A stretch of DNA of 64,000 nt from assembly GCA_034096865.1 (NCBI GenBank), contig JAWQFJ010025770.1, forward strand, positions 10,001-74,000, read 5' to 3'. The position numbers and the translations under genes are program-made. The stretch is from Theodoxus fluviatilis. Lineage: Eukaryota; Mollusca; Gastropoda; Cycloneritida; Neritidae. Below the pieces are notes generated by a model. That model was not told where the DNA came from, did no database searches, and worked only from the letters and a program-made list of their open reading frames with translations. This document shows positions 61,512 through 64,000 of this stretch, piece by piece. The stretch's first letter is position 1. Every line of letters begins with the position of its first letter.

Positions 61512-62513
61512 AAGGTGCCTACACATGTACCGTTTTTCAAGCCGGTTTTGCTCCCGATCCGGCTGACCGTGCGTGTAAAAAGCGGGTTGACAGCCACACG
61601 CAACGATTACACCCACACCGCGAACTGGAGCGATGTTCATTTACGCGAAGCAAAGTCAGAATTTAGAGTTACGTCCCTTTCATGAGACTATGACAACAGA
61701 CGCTTCGTGTAGGCTGCAGCTCAATCAATGCAAAGACGCAAGGATAAAATTCGATCCGCAGACAGATGCTTTCGGCGTGTAAATGAATGTGTGTGACCTG
61801 AATTGCGAATTGTTCCATCTTCCACGAACTATTCATGCATTCAACATACAGCTTTGATAAATTAATGCCAACACTCGCTTTTGACGTGAAGGCTGTAGCT
61901 GCCTATATGCGAAGCCGCAACGATAAAAGTCGATCCACGGACATGCTTTCTCGGCGTGTAGGTGAATACGTTTGACCTGCATTGCGAATTGTAAAATGTA
62001 CCATCTTCCACGAACTATTCATGCATTCAACATACAGCTTTGATAAATTAATGCCAACACTCGCTTTCGACGTGAAGGCTGTAGCTGCCTGTATGCGAAG
62101 CCGCAACGATAAAAATCGATCCGCGTACATGGTTTCTCAGTGTGTAGGTGAATGCGTTTGACCTGCATTGCGAATTGTACAATGTACCAGGTTTCACGAA
62201 CTATTCATGCATTCAACTTACAGCTTTGATAAATTAATGCTGTTCATGGCTTACATTTTCTTTGGATGGGCTTTTAGTATCCCCAAATACACCTTTTTAT
62301 GTGCGAAGCGAGGACAGCCTCAGCCATTAAAATTGGCGACTAGTCGCCAGAACGCGAGATCTCGCGTCGCCGGGCATGTGAACCGGTCCAGACGGGATCA
62401 AAAAATAGAGCCAGCCCTAGTCACAAGAACCGTGCCGGATTAGTCCACGGTTTCGATTTTTGACCGGATCGGCAGCAAAACCGGGGGACAACCGGTACGT
62501 GTGTAGGCGCCTT
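61512..62513. mobile_element. MITE, 1.0 kb, with ~50-bp TIRs and tandem-repeat core
   Basis: The left end reads AAGGTGCCTACACATGTACC. The reverse complement of the right end reads AAGGCGCCTACACACGTACC. Similarity continues through CCGGTTTTGCT and CCGATCCGG for about 50 bp at roughly 80%. TA at 61510-61511 and 62514-62515 fits a 2-bp target duplication as in Tc1/mariner-type elements. The interior holds three units of about 180 bp and two perfect palindromes. There is no transposase, so it is non-autonomous. Confidence 0.85.
61710..62243. repeat. Three tandem ~180-bp units inside the MITE
   Basis: Units begin AGGCTGYAGCT at 61710, about 61890 and about 62076, and each contains GAACTATTCATGCATTCAAC and AGCTTTGATAAATTAATG. 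Units 2 and 3 are closer to each other; the last stops short. Confidence 0.92.
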
Positions 62514-64000
62514 TACGTCACTGTCGGCCGTGTTTCCTTGCAGTATCGAGGCCGTCGTCTTTTGAAGAAAGTCTCTGTACCCCACGATGACGTCACTGTC
62601 CACACGTAATTTCTTGGACAGCAGTCCCGTCTTCAGGGACCTCTTGGGGCCAGGGGGTGGGGGTAGTGGGGTGGTGGTGTATCTGGTGGTTCTCCTCCTT
62701 CCCTGGCCCACACCCTCTGGCCTCGCCAGGACAACGTGACCTGGGGAATGTGCGGAGAAGGTCTGGGTAAATTTGTGGGAAGTCACATCTGATTGGGGCA
62801 AGGCAAGGGACTGATCTTCTATAACACGTCAGGGTAGAGGGCTCTGTGGAACTTCATCCCCTCAGATATGCAGCGGCGGAGGTGGTGGTTTAATGGGGAA
62901 GTTCCGCGTCTGCAGGGCCTGCCTCGTGCCGTGCAAGGAAGGGGGATCTGGGTAATTGACCGAGAAAATTCGACCTAGGGTCCAGGACGTAGATGCCTCT
63001 GTACGCAGATGTTTGCGTTCCCTGCTGTCACGAGTGAAGCTGCAAATGACGATCGGTTGTGCGGTGATGGAAAGCCCGGGGCTTGATAGGTATTAATCAT
63101 TCTGCAAGTGAAACGCATCGCCGGAAGTCTGAAAGTTGAGGGAAGTAAACACCGTGGGCCTGAGCCTGAATGTGTAAACTGTTTCATGGCAATTTTCTGT
63201 TCCACACATCTTCAGCATGCGTGTGATCTTTGATTAATGAATGCATGGAGTTAACCATGCAGAAGCCGTGGAAATTGAAGACAGAGGCGTTAAGGGCAAG
63301 CATGTTCAGCCGTGGAGAGCGCAATTCGCTGCAGCTGTGAGTTGTGTCAGGAAGGGGATCCCACGCGACACTGGCAGTGCAGGCTGCGTGGCTGCACTCC
63401 GGTCTCCGTCTGCCCATGTCCTTGAGGTTCTCTCCGTCAAACCCGAAATCCTGAGGACCACGGGTGATGGCATGTTATGTGCAGCATCCCCGTCATGATG
63501 TGACAGGCCTGTCTCTGTCGCTGTAGACCCGCATTGACACGAGATTCTCAAGTGCGGTCATTGCACAGCGTGTGGTTGCGTCTTCCTTAAGTATGATTCT
63601 TAATCGTTCTGTAATTACTATTGGTTAATGTTCATTTTAAAGAATCGGTTTCCTCGAGTACAGCTTACGTCGTCAGTAGCTACTGAAATGTCTCATTCAG
63701 AATGTGGAAATGAAGTTCTGCACACCGGAAAAAGGCGGTCACTTTGACAGGAGCACAACCTGTCTGCAGCTGGCCCCTGACCTCCAGGACCTGGGCCGGC
63801 TCCCTAGCGTTGTGGCATCGACCACCCGCCCCTCCCAGCCGAGTCTGTCGGGCCAGCGCCAGCGGAAAGCGCCCAGTTACGCGCAGTGACACACGGGACG
63901 GATTCCGTCTCGTCGCGGCTTCCGCTCTGATGTGCGACTCGCCCTGCGCCGTAAAATCTTCCCCTTGTGGCGGCTCAGGCCGGCAGTGACGCGCTGTGGA
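62514..64000. other. Unique sequence, no feature recognised
   Basis: Short frames on both strands; no domain, RNA or repeat beyond low-complexity patches. Confidence 0.45.

Overview
This is eukaryotic DNA with no supportable host gene. It looks like an invertebrate, perhaps a marine lophotrochozoan such as a mollusc. That is an inference from an APE-type LINE carrying a 2A-like peptide, a tRNA-derived SINE, short inverted-repeat DNA elements, and extreme minisatellite and microsatellite content. No species can be named from sequence alone. No rRNA, functional tRNA, CRISPR array or bacterial-type gene was seen. Most long open frames are artefacts of tandem repeats whose unit has no stop codon.

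Layout. 1-3747: 30-bp minisatellite interrupted by a SINE. 3.9-5.0 kb: CCAT and CT microsatellites. 5045-10395: apparently full-length LINE with intact ORF1 and ORF2, abutting CT repeats at both ends. 10.5-12.1 kb: small arrays. 12458-17846: large 31-bp minisatellite. 19937-21284: 1.35-kb inverted-repeat element. 23155-24370: two copies of a MITE-like family (third copy at 48.5-49.1 kb). 25.0-27.6 kb: two GC-rich arrays. 29077-29471: second SINE. 29.6-32.4 kb: two arrays. 33.7-36.2 kb: AT-rich island with a repeated 9-bp motif. 36.7-37.2 kb: CCT tract. 38123-44848: 177 units of a 38-bp satellite. 45-57.3 kb: many small arrays in unique sequence. 61512-62513: 1.0-kb TIR element with three ~180-bp tandem units. 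The rest is unassigned unique sequence.

The most notable system is the LINE. ORF1 contains an intact D-V-E-R-N-P-G-P 2A motif between a hydrophobic N-terminal segment and a coiled-coil/RRM chaperone-like region. ORF2 (endonuclease and reverse transcriptase with all catalytic residues visible) follows in the same frame after a single UAG. It has no AUG upstream of the first endonuclease residues, so readthrough is a serious possibility. A second theme is transposable elements and tandem repeats generating one another: a SINE inserted in a minisatellite, a minisatellite built from a MITE end, microsatellites expanded at equivalent positions of related MITE copies, and a MITE carrying a satellite-like core.
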